Origin: Fictibacillus solisalsi
Lineage (GTDB): Bacteria > Bacillota > Bacilli > Bacillales > Fictibacillaceae
Assembly (NCBI RefSeq): GCF_900103485.1
Contig: NZ_FNHW01000001.1
Location: 1,585,418-1,649,417 of the forward strand
Length of the DNA: 64,000 nucleotides
Direction: 5' to 3'
The notes beneath the pieces are model-generated. The model did no database searches and was not told where the DNA came from. It saw nothing but the letters and a program-made list of their open reading frames with translations. Shown here in pieces: positions 34,355-43,838 of this stretch. Each line of letters opens with the position of its first letter. Within the stretch, counting starts at the first letter, position 1. Made by a program: the position numbers and the translations under genes.

Positions 34355-35647
34355 TCAAGGATACAGGCGGTTTAGCAGACGCGGGAACGGGATGGTTTCA
34401 CGCACATGCTCAGCGCCGGTAATCCAGGCGACCGTACGCTCAAGTCCCAAACCAAATCCGGAATGGGGCACACTGCCATATTGCCGAAGCTCTAGATACC
34501 ATTTGTAGGCATCATCTGTAAGGCCATGCTCTTCATAGCGGGATTTCATAAGTTCAAGATCATCAATACGCTGGCTTCCTCCAATGATTTCCCCATAGCC
34601 TTCCGGTGCAATCAGGTCGGCGCAAAGCACGACATCATCCCGTTCTGGATGCGGCTTCATGTAAAAGGCTTTGATTTCTTTTGGATAATTGGTGATAAAC
34701 ACAGGCTTGTCAAAGCTTTCGGCAATCGCTGTTTCATGAGGCGCACCAAAATCTTCTCCCCACTCAATATCATCAAAACCTTTTTCTTTTAGAAGTGTAA
34801 TTGCGTCATCATAGGAAATCCGCGGAAACGGAGCTTTTACATTTTCAAGCTTGGAAAGATCCCGGCCAAGCACGGTCAGTTCAAGCTTGCAGCGTTCAAG
34901 CACGGATTGTACCACATGGCTGACAAACTGCTCCTGAATCTCGAGGGATTCTTCATGCTCCACGAAAGCCATCTCAGGCTCAATCATCCAGAATTCGATC
35001 AAATGACGACGGGTTTTTGACTTTTCGGCACGGAAAGTCGGACCGAATGAGAAAACCTTGCCAAGGGCCATGGCTGCAGCTTCCATATACAACTGTCCGC
35101 TCTGCGAAAGATATGCATCTTCGTCAAAATATTTAGTATGGAACAAAGTCGTTGTTCCTTCTGCGGAACTGCCTGTCAAAATAGGCGGGTCGACTTTTAT
35201 AAATTCATTTTTGTGGAAAAACTCATACATGGAGTGAATAATTTCGTTTCTGACTTTCATAATCGCATGCTGGCGTTTGGACCGCAGCCAGAGATGGCGG
35301 TGATCCATCAGAAACTCTGTTCCATGCTCTTTTGGCGTAATCGGATAATCCACAGCTTCGTGAATGACCTTCACGTCTGAAACGACGAGCTCCACACCTG
35401 TTTGAGAGCGGTCGTCCTGCTGGACCTTCCCTGTCACATACAGACTGGTTTCCTGTGTAAGTCCTTTGGCTGTTGTCCAGACGTCTTCAGCCACTTCAGC
35501 TTTAACGACCACTCCTTGAACAAAGCCCGTTCCGTCCCGCAGCTGCATGAATGCAATTTTGCCGCTTGAGCGCTTATTGCTCAGCCAGGCACCGATGGTT
35601 ACTGTCTCATCGATATGGCTTTTTAATTGGGATATTGTTGTTTTCAC
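34355..35647 (-). CDS. asnS: Asparaginyl-tRNA synthetase
   Basis: The 430-residue class II synthetase has an N-terminal OB-fold for the anticodon (about 1-110), motif 1 around [20 protein letters not shown], motif 2 [19 protein letters not shown] and motif 3 [13 protein letters not shown]. The start is GTG 35647, with GGAGGG upstream. It charges tRNA-Asn directly. It follows aspB by 78 bp containing a strong inverted repeat but no T-box leader. Confidence 0.95.
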   Translation of the reverse strand: MKTTISQLKSHIDETVTIGAWLSNKRSSGKIAFMQLRDGTGFVQGVVVKAEVAEDVWTTAKGLTQETSLYVTGKVQQDDRSQTGVELVVSDVKVIHEAVDYPITPKEHGTEFLMDHRHLWLRSKRQHAIMKVRNEIIHSMYEFFHKNEFIKVDPPILTGSSAEGTTTLFHTKYFDEDAYLSQSGQLYMEAAAMALGKVFSFGPTFRAEKSKTRRHLIEFWMIEPEMAFVEHEESLEIQEQFVSHVVQSVLERCKLELTVLGRDLSKLENVKAPFPRISYDDAITLLKEKGFDDIEWGEDFGAPHETAIAESFDKPVFITNYPKEIKAFYMKPHPERDDVVLCADLIAPEGYGEIIGGSQRIDDLELMKSRYEEHGLTDDAYKWYLELRQYGSVPHSGFGLGLERTVAWITGAEHVRETIPFPRLLNRLYP

Positions 35648-35672
35648 GTGACACCCTCCAAATCATTCTATG

Positions 35673-35701
35673 TATAAGTGATTATCATCTAATCACTTAT
35701 A
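35673..35701. promoter_or_regulatory. Perfect 12-bp inverted repeat between aspB and asnS
   Basis: TATAAGTGATTA (35673-35684) and TAATCACTTATA (35690-35701) are exact inverted copies around TCATC. No T-run follows on the minus strand, so it is not a standard terminator. It may be an operator or an RNA processing/stability stem. Confidence 0.5.
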
Positions 35702-35725
35702 AAAATCAAATACCCTCATTATCTA

Positions 35726-36910
35726 TTATTTGCTCTTTTTTTTCATGAACCGGGCAATCCGCTCCAAAGCTTCCTCGAATTTTTCAAGGGATGTAGCATA
35801 AGAAAGCCTTACATTGTCCGGTGATCCAAACCCTGAACCCGGAACGAGCGCAACTTTCTCTTCCTCAAGGAGTGCCGCCACCCATTCATCCACGCTGTCA
35901 AAGCCGGTCATTCTAACCGCTTCCTTCACATTCGGGAATAGATAAAACGCACCTTTTGGTGTCACACATGAAAAGCCCGGAATTTGAATCAGCTTTTCAT
36001 AGACGGTATTCAGACGGGATTCAAAAGCTTTCCTCATCTCTTCCACGGGTTTCTGGCTTTCCCCGTAGGCAGCAATCGCGCCATACTGGGAAATCGTGGT
36101 CGGATTGGATGTACTGTGGCTGTCCAGGTTGGTCATTGCTTTAATGATCGTGCTGTTACCTGCCGCATAGCCGATCCTCCATCCCGTCATGGAATGGGAC
36201 TTGGAAACCCCATTAATAATGATGGTCTGTTCTTTCAGCTCCGGAGAAAGCTGGGCAATGGACGTATGCTGTGCACCGCCGTAAATTAATTTTTCATAGA
36301 TTTCATCCGAGATGATAAGTATATTATGTTTTAAACATACTTCTCCGATTTGCCTCAGTTCTTCTTCATTGTACAGAGAGCCTGTTGGATTGCTTGGGGA
36401 ATTGATAACGATCGCTTTTGTTTTTCCTGTAACTGCTTCTTCCAGCTGTGAAGGTGTAATTTTAAATGCATTGTCTTCCTTGCCTTCCACATAAACCGGT
36501 ACACCGCCTGCCAGTTTCACTTGCTCGGGATAGCTCACCCAGTACGGTGTTGGAATAATAACCTCGTCTCCGTCGTTTAATAAAACTTGAAAAAGTGAAT
36601 AGAGCGATTGTTTTGCGCCCGTTCCAACTACAATTTCCTGAGGTGAATAGTCGAGATTCTGGTCTTTCTTAAATTTCTCTGCAATCACCTTTTTAAGGGC
36701 AGGCAGGCCGCCGGAAGCGGTATACTTCGTATGTCCTTCCTTCATGGCCCGGTAGGCAGCCTCAATGATGTGTTCAGGGGTATTAAAGTCCGGTTCTCCT
36801 GCGCCCAGTCCAATCACATTATGCCCCTCTGCTTTTAATGCATTCGCTTTTGCCGTGATGGCCAGTGTTGTAGATGGTGTAAGTGCTTTTACTCGGTTTG
36901 CCAGTTCCAT
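35726..36910 (-). CDS. aspB: Aspartate aminotransferase
   Basis: ATG 36910 (MELANRVKALTPS) lies nine bases after GAGGG and matches B. subtilis AspB; ATG 36919 abuts the ribosome site. The 394-residue class I PLP enzyme has NSPSNPTG, SDEIYEKLIYGG, the PLP lysine in SKSHSMTGWRIGYAAG and the C-terminal Arg in NVRLSYATS. It interconverts aspartate and oxaloacetate with glutamate, supplying aspartate upstream of asnS. Confidence 0.95.
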   Translation of the reverse strand: MELANRVKALTPSTTLAITAKANALKAEGHNVIGLGAGEPDFNTPEHIIEAAYRAMKEGHTKYTASGGLPALKKVIAEKFKKDQNLDYSPQEIVVGTGAKQSLYSLFQVLLNDGDEVIIPTPYWVSYPEQVKLAGGVPVYVEGKEDNAFKITPSQLEEAVTGKTKAIVINSPSNPTGSLYNEEELRQIGEVCLKHNILIISDEIYEKLIYGGAQHTSIAQLSPELKEQTIIINGVSKSHSMTGWRIGYAAGNSTIIKAMTNLDSHSTSNPTTISQYGAIAAYGESQKPVEEMRKAFESRLNTVYEKLIQIPGFSCVTPKGAFYLFPNVKEAVRMTGFDSVDEWVAALLEEEKVALVPGSGFGSPDNVRLSYATSLEKFEEALERIARFMKKKSK

Positions 36911-36928
36911 TCTTCTCATCCCTCACTT

Positions 36929-37408
36929 TTAGATTTCTTGCTTGATGCTGTATTTTTTATAGCGTTCTCCGGTTCGGAAATCGCCGTAGTAAAACGTATA
37001 CCTTCCGCTTTCATCCAGATAAACGGCTTCCCATACCAACTGGTTGTTCTCCATTCCAAGCCGGAGATTCACCCACTTCTTTGGGTTGAGATTTTTGTCC
37101 ACATATTTCTTCATTTGCTGCTTTGTCAAACCATCACTTTGTTTCACCAGTTTGGTCATGCCTTTGTTATTAACCAGCACATATACGTTCCCATACTTGC
37201 CGGAGGTGCCGCTTAGAACATCGAGTGCCTGATTGCCGTGATAATAATCGATCTGGTCAATCTTTAAATTAAAATCATTTTGTGCAGCCTGTACGGCTCT
37301 CTCCTGTGTCGCATCACGGTTTGAAAGAATCTTATTATACAGTGATATGCTCTGCCAGAGGATAATTCCGATACAGGCTATCCCCAGAATAATCCACCAT
37401 TTTTTCAT
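36929..37408 (-). CDS. ypmB: YpmB membrane-anchored protein (DUF5590/PepSY-like)
   Basis: The start is ATG 37408 (MKKWWIILG), spaced six bases from GGATG. The 159-residue protein has one N-terminal membrane helix (4-24) and an extracytoplasmic domain with two repeats of the cystatin-like fold (GNVYVLVNNKGM, QLVWEAVYLDESGRYTFYY). Function is unknown. Order ypmA-ypmB-aspB equals B. subtilis. Confidence 0.85.
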   Translation of the reverse strand: MKKWWIILGIACIGIILWQSISLYNKILSNRDATQERAVQAAQNDFNLKIDQIDYYHGNQALDVLSGTSGKYGNVYVLVNNKGMTKLVKQSDGLTKQQMKKYVDKNLNPKKWVNLRLGMENNQLVWEAVYLDESGRYTFYYGDFRTGERYKKYSIKQEI

Positions 37409-37422
37409 CACGTGCATCCTTT

Positions 37423-37593
37423 TTATGTTTTGTAGATGGTAAATATCATTTTATTTTCATCCTGTTCATCGAGTGCCAGACCGAACATGACATCTTTGTG
37501 TTTCAATGTTTTGTTTAATTCGGTCACAACTTTGTAAAGATCAGGCGATTTGCCGATCTTCACAGTGGAAAGAACTTTGATTCTGCTCTCCAA
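37423..37593 (-). CDS. ypmA: YpmA small protein
   Basis: A 56-residue product from TTG 37593, with AAGGAGG eight bases upstream. It reads (M)ESRIKVLSTVKIGKSPDLYKVV and ends MFGLALDEQDENKMIFTIYKT (two separate pieces), closely following B. subtilis YpmA at the same length. The longer open frame to 37704 lacks a start signal. Function unknown; it sits between dinG and ypmB. Confidence 0.85.
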   Translation of the reverse strand: MESRIKVLSTVKIGKSPDLYKVVTELNKTLKHKDVMFGLALDEQDENKMIFTIYKT

Positions 37594-37678
37594 GCCTGCT
37601 GCCTCCTTACCCAATTCCATCTCGTAACTTACTATATCAGACTTCTGCCATTTTTGGGACAGGCAATCTCCATCTATT

Positions 37679-40489
37679 TTATGACTGATCGAGCCATCCT
37701 TCAAGATCGGTCAGCAGGTCGGCCATTAGACCCTTTTGCACAGGTACCGGCGGCAGAGAGGTAATGAATGACTTGCCGTAGCGCGTTTCCGTTATCCTTC
37801 TGTCGAAAACAAACACGACACCCTTATCCCTTTGTGTACGGACCAATCGTCCAAACCCCTGCTTGAAGCGGATAATGGCCTGCGGCAGGGAAAGCTCCAT
37901 AAACGGATTGCCTCCGTCTCTCTTAAGTTTATCTGCCCGGGCTGCGGTGACCGGATTATCAGGCGGGGCAAACGGAAGCCGGATGATGACAAGACAGGAC
38001 AAATCTTCGCCCGGAATGTCGATCCCCTCCCAAAAACTGCTTGTGCCGAACAGAATCGACTGTTCAAATTTCTTGAAATTCTTCGTCAAACGTGCACGGC
38101 TTCCGCTGTCAATTCCCTGTCCAAACAGAACAAACTCGTCTGAATCCGAAATATTTTTGAACACATTGTATGTTTCCCTAAGCATGTCACTCGAGGTAAA
38201 CAGAACAAGCATCCTGCCTCTGGTTACTTTGGCAATATGGTAAAGCTGCCGGGCAATAACTGCAACAAAGGTCTCTTGATCGACTTCATTTATAAGCGGG
38301 ACATCCTCAGGTACCATGAACTTCACCTGCTGATCGTAAGAGAACGGTGATGGAAGATTAGCAGTCATTGGACCAAAATCATCGAGACCCAGCCGGGAGG
38401 TCATATACTGAAACGAATTTCTGACCGACAGCGTTGCCGAAGTAAGAACCGCGCTGTTCTTTTTGGCAAAAAATTCATCAGCAAGCATATCTCCGATAAC
38501 GATCGGTTTGCTGTAAAGATACACGGCATTTTTTGCTCCCTTTGCCTCCACTTCAAGCCAGAATACTTCATCCTCGTTCACCCCCCATAACAGGTGACGC
38601 AGTTTTTCCTTTTCCTCTTGCAGCTGGTTTCTCACACCATTAAAATCAGCGACAAGCCCTTTTTGTTTAAAGTTGAAATGGTCTTCTTTTTCTTCACACA
38701 GCTGTACCGTCTTTTTTAACAGCTTTTCCAAATCATTGACTTCAAAATGAACACGCTGGGACATCTCCATGATCGCCTGCCAGGCTACGCGTTTTCCTTC
38801 TTGTTCGCCGTACCGGTAGCTCACGCGGCCAAAGTCGTTCATACTGCTTTTTTTGGCTTCAAGCACATAGTCACGAAGGGTACGGAACAAATCATCCAGC
38901 TCCATTTTAAGATCTGGAAGTTTGAGGGCGATTTTTTCCAGGGATTCTTCCAGTCCTGTCACTTCTGCGGCCTCTGTCAGTTCGTAAAGTTTTTGCACAA
39001 GGCCGTTATCTTCCTTTGTTCCCAAGCGTTCAAGCAATCTTGCAAACACAAAATAATCCGTTTGAACGCCGAAATGGTCGCTTACCACTTCTTCCACATG
39101 ATGGGCTTCATCAATAATTACTTCCTTGTAGGAAGGGAGAAGCTGGGCGTCGGATTTTACATCGGTAAACAAAAGAGCATGGTTTGTAATGACAAGGTCA
39201 GACGCCGTGGCTTCTCTTCGTTTCCGATGGTAAAAACATCTGGAAAACCAGGGGCACCGCTGATTCAGGCAGGAGCCCGAATCGCTTTTCACCTGTTGCC
39301 AGAACAGCTTGCCGCCAGAAGCAAGGTTTAACTCTTCCACATCGCCCTGGGTGGTTTCAGTCAGCCAGACGAGCAGCTGGGCCTTCGTCAAATTCGTATC
39401 GTAATTGTCATCGTAACTGTCATCCAGAGCTTGTTCAAACTTGCGCAGGCAGAGATAGTTGTTGCGGCCTTTGAGGACCGTGGCATGAAAGGGGAACGGC
39501 AAAATGTTCTTCAAAATGGGAATATCCCGCTCCATAAGCTGCTGCTGAAGCTGAATCGTATGTGTACTGATGACAATCGGCCGGTCATGCTGCTTTCCGT
39601 ACACCAAGGAAGGAATAAGGTAGCCAAGCGACTTTCCTACACCCGTCCCGGCTTCAATCACGGCATGCTGGTGATCTTCCATGGCTTCAAAAACCATACC
39701 GATCATCTTTTGCTGACTTTCTCTTGTTTCATAATGTTCCATTTCTTCTGCAAGGGTACGCAGCAAGGATTGAGGGTCTACGTCGGCGTCTGCTCCGATG
39801 TCCTCTTTTTCAACCGGTGAAAAAGATTTGATCGCGAGCTGCCGGAAATAATCCATTCCTTCCTCATCTTCTATTCTGGAAGACTTCGATATGATGATGT
39901 CCTTTACGATTTCCTCCAGACTGCTCTGCATCTTTTTCAAAAAGGGTTCAAGTCGCTGAAGCGTCAAGAGCGGAAGAGCGGTGAGTTTATTGAGTAGCTG
40001 AACGAGCAAATGTGCGGTTACTTCAGCATCACTGTCCGCCTGATGGGGGTTTTCATGGACTATCCCCAGATAATCCGCCAACTGCCCCAGCTGATAGCTG
40101 TCGGCCTGCAGTAACAAAACTCTGGAAAGCTCCACGGTGTCAAGCATTGGTCCGGAAAACTTCCGGTACCCGCTGTTTTCAAACTCTTCCTGCAAAAAGT
40201 TCAAATCAAATAATACATTATGGGCAACGAAATACGAGCCTTCAAGCATCTGTAAAATGGCCGGAGCAACCTCTTCAAACAAAGGGGCATCTGCAACCAT
40301 TTCGTCATTGATCCCGGTAAGCTGCTCAATAAACGGAGGAATGGGGATTTCCGGGTTCACAAAGGAAGAAAAACGGTCAACGATTATGTTATTTTCAACC
40401 ACCACAGCTCCGACTTGAATGATTCGGTCACCGCGAGCGGGGGAGTTTCCTGTCGTTTCTACATCAATAACAACATAACGGTTGTTCAT
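37679..40489 (-). CDS. dinG: DinG-family helicase with N-terminal 3'-5' exonuclease domain
   Basis: ATG 40489 (MNNRYVVIDVETTG) with GAGGTG upstream; the GTG at 40498 lies within the ribosome site. The 936-residue protein starts with a DnaQ-like exonuclease (DVETTG, HNVLFDLNF). An XPD/DinG helicase follows, with Walker A AGTGVGKS and IIDEAHHVEE. Cysteines CLNQRCPWFSRC plus an earlier YLC could form an iron-sulfur cluster. Motif VI is GFGRLVRTQRDKG. It acts in DNA repair or replication. Confidence 0.93.
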   Translation of the reverse strand: MNNRYVVIDVETTGNSPARGDRIIQVGAVVVENNIIVDRFSSFVNPEIPIPPFIEQLTGINDEMVADAPLFEEVAPAILQMLEGSYFVAHNVLFDLNFLQEEFENSGYRKFSGPMLDTVELSRVLLLQADSYQLGQLADYLGIVHENPHQADSDAEVTAHLLVQLLNKLTALPLLTLQRLEPFLKKMQSSLEEIVKDIIISKSSRIEDEEGMDYFRQLAIKSFSPVEKEDIGADADVDPQSLLRTLAEEMEHYETRESQQKMIGMVFEAMEDHQHAVIEAGTGVGKSLGYLIPSLVYGKQHDRPIVISTHTIQLQQQLMERDIPILKNILPFPFHATVLKGRNNYLCLRKFEQALDDSYDDNYDTNLTKAQLLVWLTETTQGDVEELNLASGGKLFWQQVKSDSGSCLNQRCPWFSRCFYHRKRREATASDLVITNHALLFTDVKSDAQLLPSYKEVIIDEAHHVEEVVSDHFGVQTDYFVFARLLERLGTKEDNGLVQKLYELTEAAEVTGLEESLEKIALKLPDLKMELDDLFRTLRDYVLEAKKSSMNDFGRVSYRYGEQEGKRVAWQAIMEMSQRVHFEVNDLEKLLKKTVQLCEEKEDHFNFKQKGLVADFNGVRNQLQEEKEKLRHLLWGVNEDEVFWLEVEAKGAKNAVYLYSKPIVIGDMLADEFFAKKNSAVLTSATLSVRNSFQYMTSRLGLDDFGPMTANLPSPFSYDQQVKFMVPEDVPLINEVDQETFVAVIARQLYHIAKVTRGRMLVLFTSSDMLRETYNVFKNISDSDEFVLFGQGIDSGSRARLTKNFKKFEQSILFGTSSFWEGIDIPGEDLSCLVIIRLPFAPPDNPVTAARADKLKRDGGNPFMELSLPQAIIRFKQGFGRLVRTQRDKGVVFVFDRRITETRYGKSFITSLPPVPVQKGLMADLLTDLEGWLDQS

Positions 40490-40550
40490 CCTTTTCACCT
40501 CGGGTCAAACGGCATGCACTTTTAAGCAGTGCAGCTCTTGTATGTAAATA

Positions 40551-40574
40551 GAAAAACCCCTTGAAGAAGGGGTT
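40551..40574 (-). terminator. Terminator of panBCD
   Basis: AACCCCTT-CTTC-AAGGGGTT on the minus strand followed by TTTTC; the first arm overlaps the panD stop codon. Confidence 0.8.
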
Positions 40575-40956
40575 AAAGAATCGTTGAAGCCGGTTCATAA
40601 CCTAGTATTTCTGTAATACGGTTGTTTTCATCCATGATGGCAACCCTTGGCTGGTGGACCGCTGTTTCCTCTTCAGAAAGCATGCAATACGAAATCACTA
40701 TAACAACATCGCCTTCCTGCACGAGGCGTGCAGCTGCTCCATTCAGGCACATCACTCCTGTTCCCCGGGGACCGGGAATGATGTAGGTTTCAAATCTTGC
40801 CCCATTATTATTGTTGACGATTTGAACCTTTTCGTTGGGAACCATGTCAACCGCATCAAGAATATCTTCATCTATCGTTATGCTTCCCACGTAATTCAGG
40901 TTCGATTCGGTAACACGGGCGCGATGGATCTTGCCTTTCATCATTGTTCTGTACAT
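40573..40956 (-). CDS. panD: Aspartate 1-decarboxylase
   Basis: A 127-residue pyruvoyl enzyme precursor. The self-cleavage site is Gly24-Ser25 in [13 protein letters not shown]; other conserved parts are [15 protein letters not shown] and [11 protein letters not shown]. It makes beta-alanine for pantothenate. AGGTGATG lies upstream. It starts 8 bp after panC and ends in the operon terminator. Confidence 0.96.
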   Translation of the reverse strand: MYRTMMKGKIHRARVTESNLNYVGSITIDEDILDAVDMVPNEKVQIVNNNNGARFETYIIPGPRGTGVMCLNGAAARLVQEGDVVIVISYCMLSEEETAVHQPRVAIMDENNRITEILGYEPASTIL

Positions 40957-40964
40957 AACATCAC

Positions 40965-41822
40965 CTATTGTTCCCTTTCCTTCGGTGTAATCAGTAGATT
41001 GTCAATCAGCCTGGCATTCTCAAATTGGACGGCAAGCGCGATGATCATGGTTTGCATGGAGCAGGGAACTTCCTCGAGTTCAGGGTAGGAAAGAATCTCA
41101 AAATAATCGACGTTTCCGCTTGTTTCTGTCTCTACATACTCTACCATTTTTTCTTTCACAAGTGTAATATTTTTCTCTTTTTCCAGGAGTTCTGCTGCCA
41201 GCTTCAGCGAACGGAATAATACCGGCGCTTCTTTTCTCTCCTGCGGCGATAAGTAAACGTTTCTCGAGCTTTTTGCAAGACCGTCCTCTTCCCGTACAGT
41301 CGGGCATGCCACCAGCTCAACTGGAAAGTTCAAATCGGAAATCAATCCTTCGACTACAGCCACCTGCTGCGCATCCTTCATTCCGAAATAAGCTCTGGTG
41401 GGGGAAACAAGGTGAAACAGTTTGGTAAGAACGGTCGCCACTCCATCGAAGTGCCCTTCCCTTGTTTTCCCACAAAGTGCATGAACCCTTCTTTTTACGT
41501 GCAAAACCACAGACGGGTCATTAGGATACATCTCATGCACTTCCGGATAAAATACCACATCAACAGCATTGTTTTCCGCCACCATTTCATCTCGCGCAAA
41601 ATCCCTTGGATACCGCTCAAAATCTTCATTCGGTCCAAATTGAAGCGGATTGACAAAAATGCTGGTAACCACACAATCATTTTCATTCCGTGCCCTGACC
41701 ATAAGAGCTGCATGCCCCTCATGAAGATACCCCATTGTCGGGACAAAGCCTATGCTCTTTCCCGCTGCCAATTGTCCTTGGCTGTATGCCATCATCTCTT
41801 GGATGCTTTTTATGATTTTCAA
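40965..41822 (-). CDS. panC: Pantothenate synthetase
   Basis: The 285-residue ligase has the adenylate-forming signature [13 protein letters not shown] (HxGH), [20 protein letters not shown], and KMSKS-like [13 protein letters not shown]. It joins pantoate and beta-alanine with ATP. Only one base separates its ATG from the panB stop, so translation is coupled. Confidence 0.96.
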   Translation of the reverse strand: MKIIKSIQEMMAYSQGQLAAGKSIGFVPTMGYLHEGHAALMVRARNENDCVVTSIFVNPLQFGPNEDFERYPRDFARDEMVAENNAVDVVFYPEVHEMYPNDPSVVLHVKRRVHALCGKTREGHFDGVATVLTKLFHLVSPTRAYFGMKDAQQVAVVEGLISDLNFPVELVACPTVREEDGLAKSSRNVYLSPQERKEAPVLFRSLKLAAELLEKEKNITLVKEKMVEYVETETSGNVDYFEILSYPELEEVPCSMQTMIIALAVQFENARLIDNLLITPKEREQ

Positions 41823-41823
41823 T

Positions 41824-42657
41824 TTATTTCCCTCCGTACAGCGCTTGAGCTTCTTCTTGTTTCATCGAAAACGAGTGCGCTTCATCAGGAAACGTTCCGG
41901 CTTTCACTTCGGAAACATACATTTCAATCCCCTTCAGCATTGGATGGGCGGAGTGGGCAAACATTTTCACAAATTTGGGTATATGGTGAAAACCATAGCC
42001 GACCAAATCATGATAGACGAGCACCTGACCGTCTGTTTCCTTGCCGGCTCCGATGCCAATCACCGGTATTTTGATTGATTCGGAAATCAATTGGGCGAGC
42101 TGTTTAGGTACACATTCAAGAACAAGGGCAAAAGCTCCGGCGTCCTCTATCAGCTTCGCATCGTCCAATAGCTGCCTGGCCTCGGCCGATTCTCTTCCCT
42201 GTACTTTATAGCCTCCCAGCACACCGGCCGTCTGGGGCGTAAGACCAAGATGTCCGACAACAGGAACGCCGCCTTCCACCAGATAGCGGATGGTCTCGAT
42301 GACACTTTTTCCTCCCTCAAGCTTAAGAGCCTGTGAACCTGTTTCCTGCATGATTCTCATGGCGTTTTTAACGGTCTCAGCCCTTGTGCCATGATAGCTC
42401 ATAAACGGCATATCGATGACAATAAAGGTATCCGGGGCTCCCCGTTTTACCGCTTTGGCATGATGGATCATGTCATCCACTGTAACCGGAACGGTTGAAT
42501 CATATCCAAGAACCACCATCCCGAGCGAATCACCCACCAGAATGATATCCACTTCTGCTCTTTGAGCCAGTTGGGCGGAAGGGTAATCATAGGCCGTTAC
42601 CATCGCGATCTTTTCCTTGTTTTGCTTCATTGCAAGAAAACTTTGAGTCGTTTTCAT
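41824..42657 (-). CDS. panB: 3-methyl-2-oxobutanoate hydroxymethyltransferase
   Basis: The 277-residue TIM-barrel enzyme has metal and substrate motifs [26 protein letters not shown], and [15 protein letters not shown]. It makes ketopantoate using methylenetetrahydrofolate. AAGGAGGAG precedes ATG 42657. It heads panBCD behind a leader of about 200 bp with alternative RNA stems. Confidence 0.96.
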   Translation of the reverse strand: MKTTQSFLAMKQNKEKIAMVTAYDYPSAQLAQRAEVDIILVGDSLGMVVLGYDSTVPVTVDDMIHHAKAVKRGAPDTFIVIDMPFMSYHGTRAETVKNAMRIMQETGSQALKLEGGKSVIETIRYLVEGGVPVVGHLGLTPQTAGVLGGYKVQGRESAEARQLLDDAKLIEDAGAFALVLECVPKQLAQLISESIKIPVIGIGAGKETDGQVLVYHDLVGYGFHHIPKFVKMFAHSAHPMLKGIEMYVSEVKAGTFPDEAHSFSMKQEEAQALYGGK

Positions 42658-42690
42658 CCTTACTCCTCCTTTTTTAAGGAGGCACAGAGG

Positions 42691-42718
42691 AAAAACCCCT
42701 CGAAGTGATCAGAGGGGT
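42691..42718 (-). terminator. Leader terminator upstream of panB
   Basis: On the minus strand ACCCCTC (42718-42712) pairs with GAGGGGT (42701-42695), then TTTT. It can act as the off state of the leader. Confidence 0.75.
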
Positions 42719-42850
42719 AAAAAGTACGTGTGTTTCTGCAATCCCTCTGTCCCGGTCCTTTATGGATCTAGGCAGATTAATACATTAATCTTTCCTTCAC
42801 AGAAAGTGCAGTTCCTAAACGCAGGATACCGCCTTTTCTACACCTATTAC
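42719..42850 (-). ncRNA. panBCD leader with antiterminator; candidate pan RNA motif
   Basis: CAGAGGG (minus, 42749-42743) can pair with CCCTCTG (42716-42710), which takes away the first arm of the terminator, so two structures compete. Upstream is a strict hairpin AGATTAAT-GT-ATTAATCT (42791-42774 on minus). A conserved pan RNA motif is known before panB in Firmicutes. The position fits, but I cannot verify the consensus by eye. Confidence 0.55.
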
Positions 42851-42863
42851 TTTACCACAATGT

Positions 42864-43838
42864 TCAGGTTCCGGGAATCTCAATGTCAGCCGAATAAATC
42901 GGGTGAATGTTCCCTTCGTCATCCTCAAGAAGCAAAATCCCATCATCAGTGATGCCTTTTGCGATGCCTTCAATCTGCTGATTGAGAGTGCGCACACGAA
43001 TGCGCCGTCCGATACTGTTTGCGTAGCTTTCCCACAAAAGCTTCACGAGCGCGAATCCATTATTTAAATAATCATGATAAAGTTCTTCCATTTCTTTAAG
43101 GATGGCTGAAATGAGGTCCGCCCGTTTGATTTCTTTTCCTGATTCTATTTTCAAGGATGTGGCAATATCCTTGAGCTCATCGTTAAAATCGTCACGGCCC
43201 ACGTTTACATTGATGCCAGGGCCGATAATGACGGCGTGCACACGGTCAGATTCTGCCTGCAGTTCCGTTAAGATCCCGACAGCCTTTTTTCCATTAACCA
43301 GAATGTCGTTGGGCCATTTGATCTCCGGGCGGAGACCGGTAACTTTAGAGATGGCTTTGGTGATGCCGACCGCTGCAAGCAGAGTAAGCTGGGGAGCCTT
43401 TTGGAGAGGGATGTCCGGACGAAGAATGAGGCTCATCCAGACTCCTGTTCCCTTTGGCGATTGCCATTGGCGTCCGAGACGCCCGCGTCCTCCGGTCTGT
43501 TCATCGGCAACTACCAGCGTCCCTTCATTTGCACCAGATTGTGAAAGTCGTTGGGCAATCTCTTGTGTACTTTTAACAGATTCTTCATACACTATTGTCT
43601 TCCCGAGAACCTCTGTTTTGAGCCTGGCATTGATTTCTGCGGCTGTGACTCGGTCCGGTGCGGATTGAATACGATATCCCTTGCGAGGCACCGCTTCAAT
43701 CACATATCCTTCCTTGCGCAATTCCTCAATATGCTTCCAGATCGCCGTGCGCGAGCAGTTCAGTTTATCGCTGATTTGCTGTCCGGAAACAAACTCCCCC
43801 TCATTGTTCATGAGCATTTCCAGCAAATGCTGTCTCAT
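42864..43838 (-). CDS. birA: BirA biotin-protein ligase and biotin repressor
   Basis: ATG 43838 overlaps the cca stop as ATGA, with GGAAGG upstream; homologues begin there (MRQHLLEMLMNNEGEFVSG). The 324-residue protein has an N-terminal winged helix (SDKLNCSRTAIWKHIEEL), the adenylate loop GGRGRLGRQW, KWPNDILVNGKK, and a C-terminal SH3-like domain. It biotinylates carboxylases and represses biotin genes. Confidence 0.94.
   Translation of the reverse strand: MRQHLLEMLMNNEGEFVSGQQISDKLNCSRTAIWKHIEELRKEGYVIEAVPRKGYRIQSAPDRVTAAEINARLKTEVLGKTIVYEESVKSTQEIAQRLSQSGANEGTLVVADEQTGGRGRLGRQWQSPKGTGVWMSLILRPDIPLQKAPQLTLLAAVGITKAISKVTGLRPEIKWPNDILVNGKKAVGILTELQAESDRVHAVIIGPGINVNVGRDDFNDELKDIATSLKIESGKEIKRADLISAILKEMEELYHDYLNNGFALVKLLWESYANSIGRRIRVRTLNQQIEGIAKGITDDGILLLEDDEGNIHPIYSADIEIPGT

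Noticed and set aside
38747-39331. 194-codon frame antisense to dinG
   Set aside because: Shadow of the helicase coding strand; no ribosome site and composition typical of an antisense reading.
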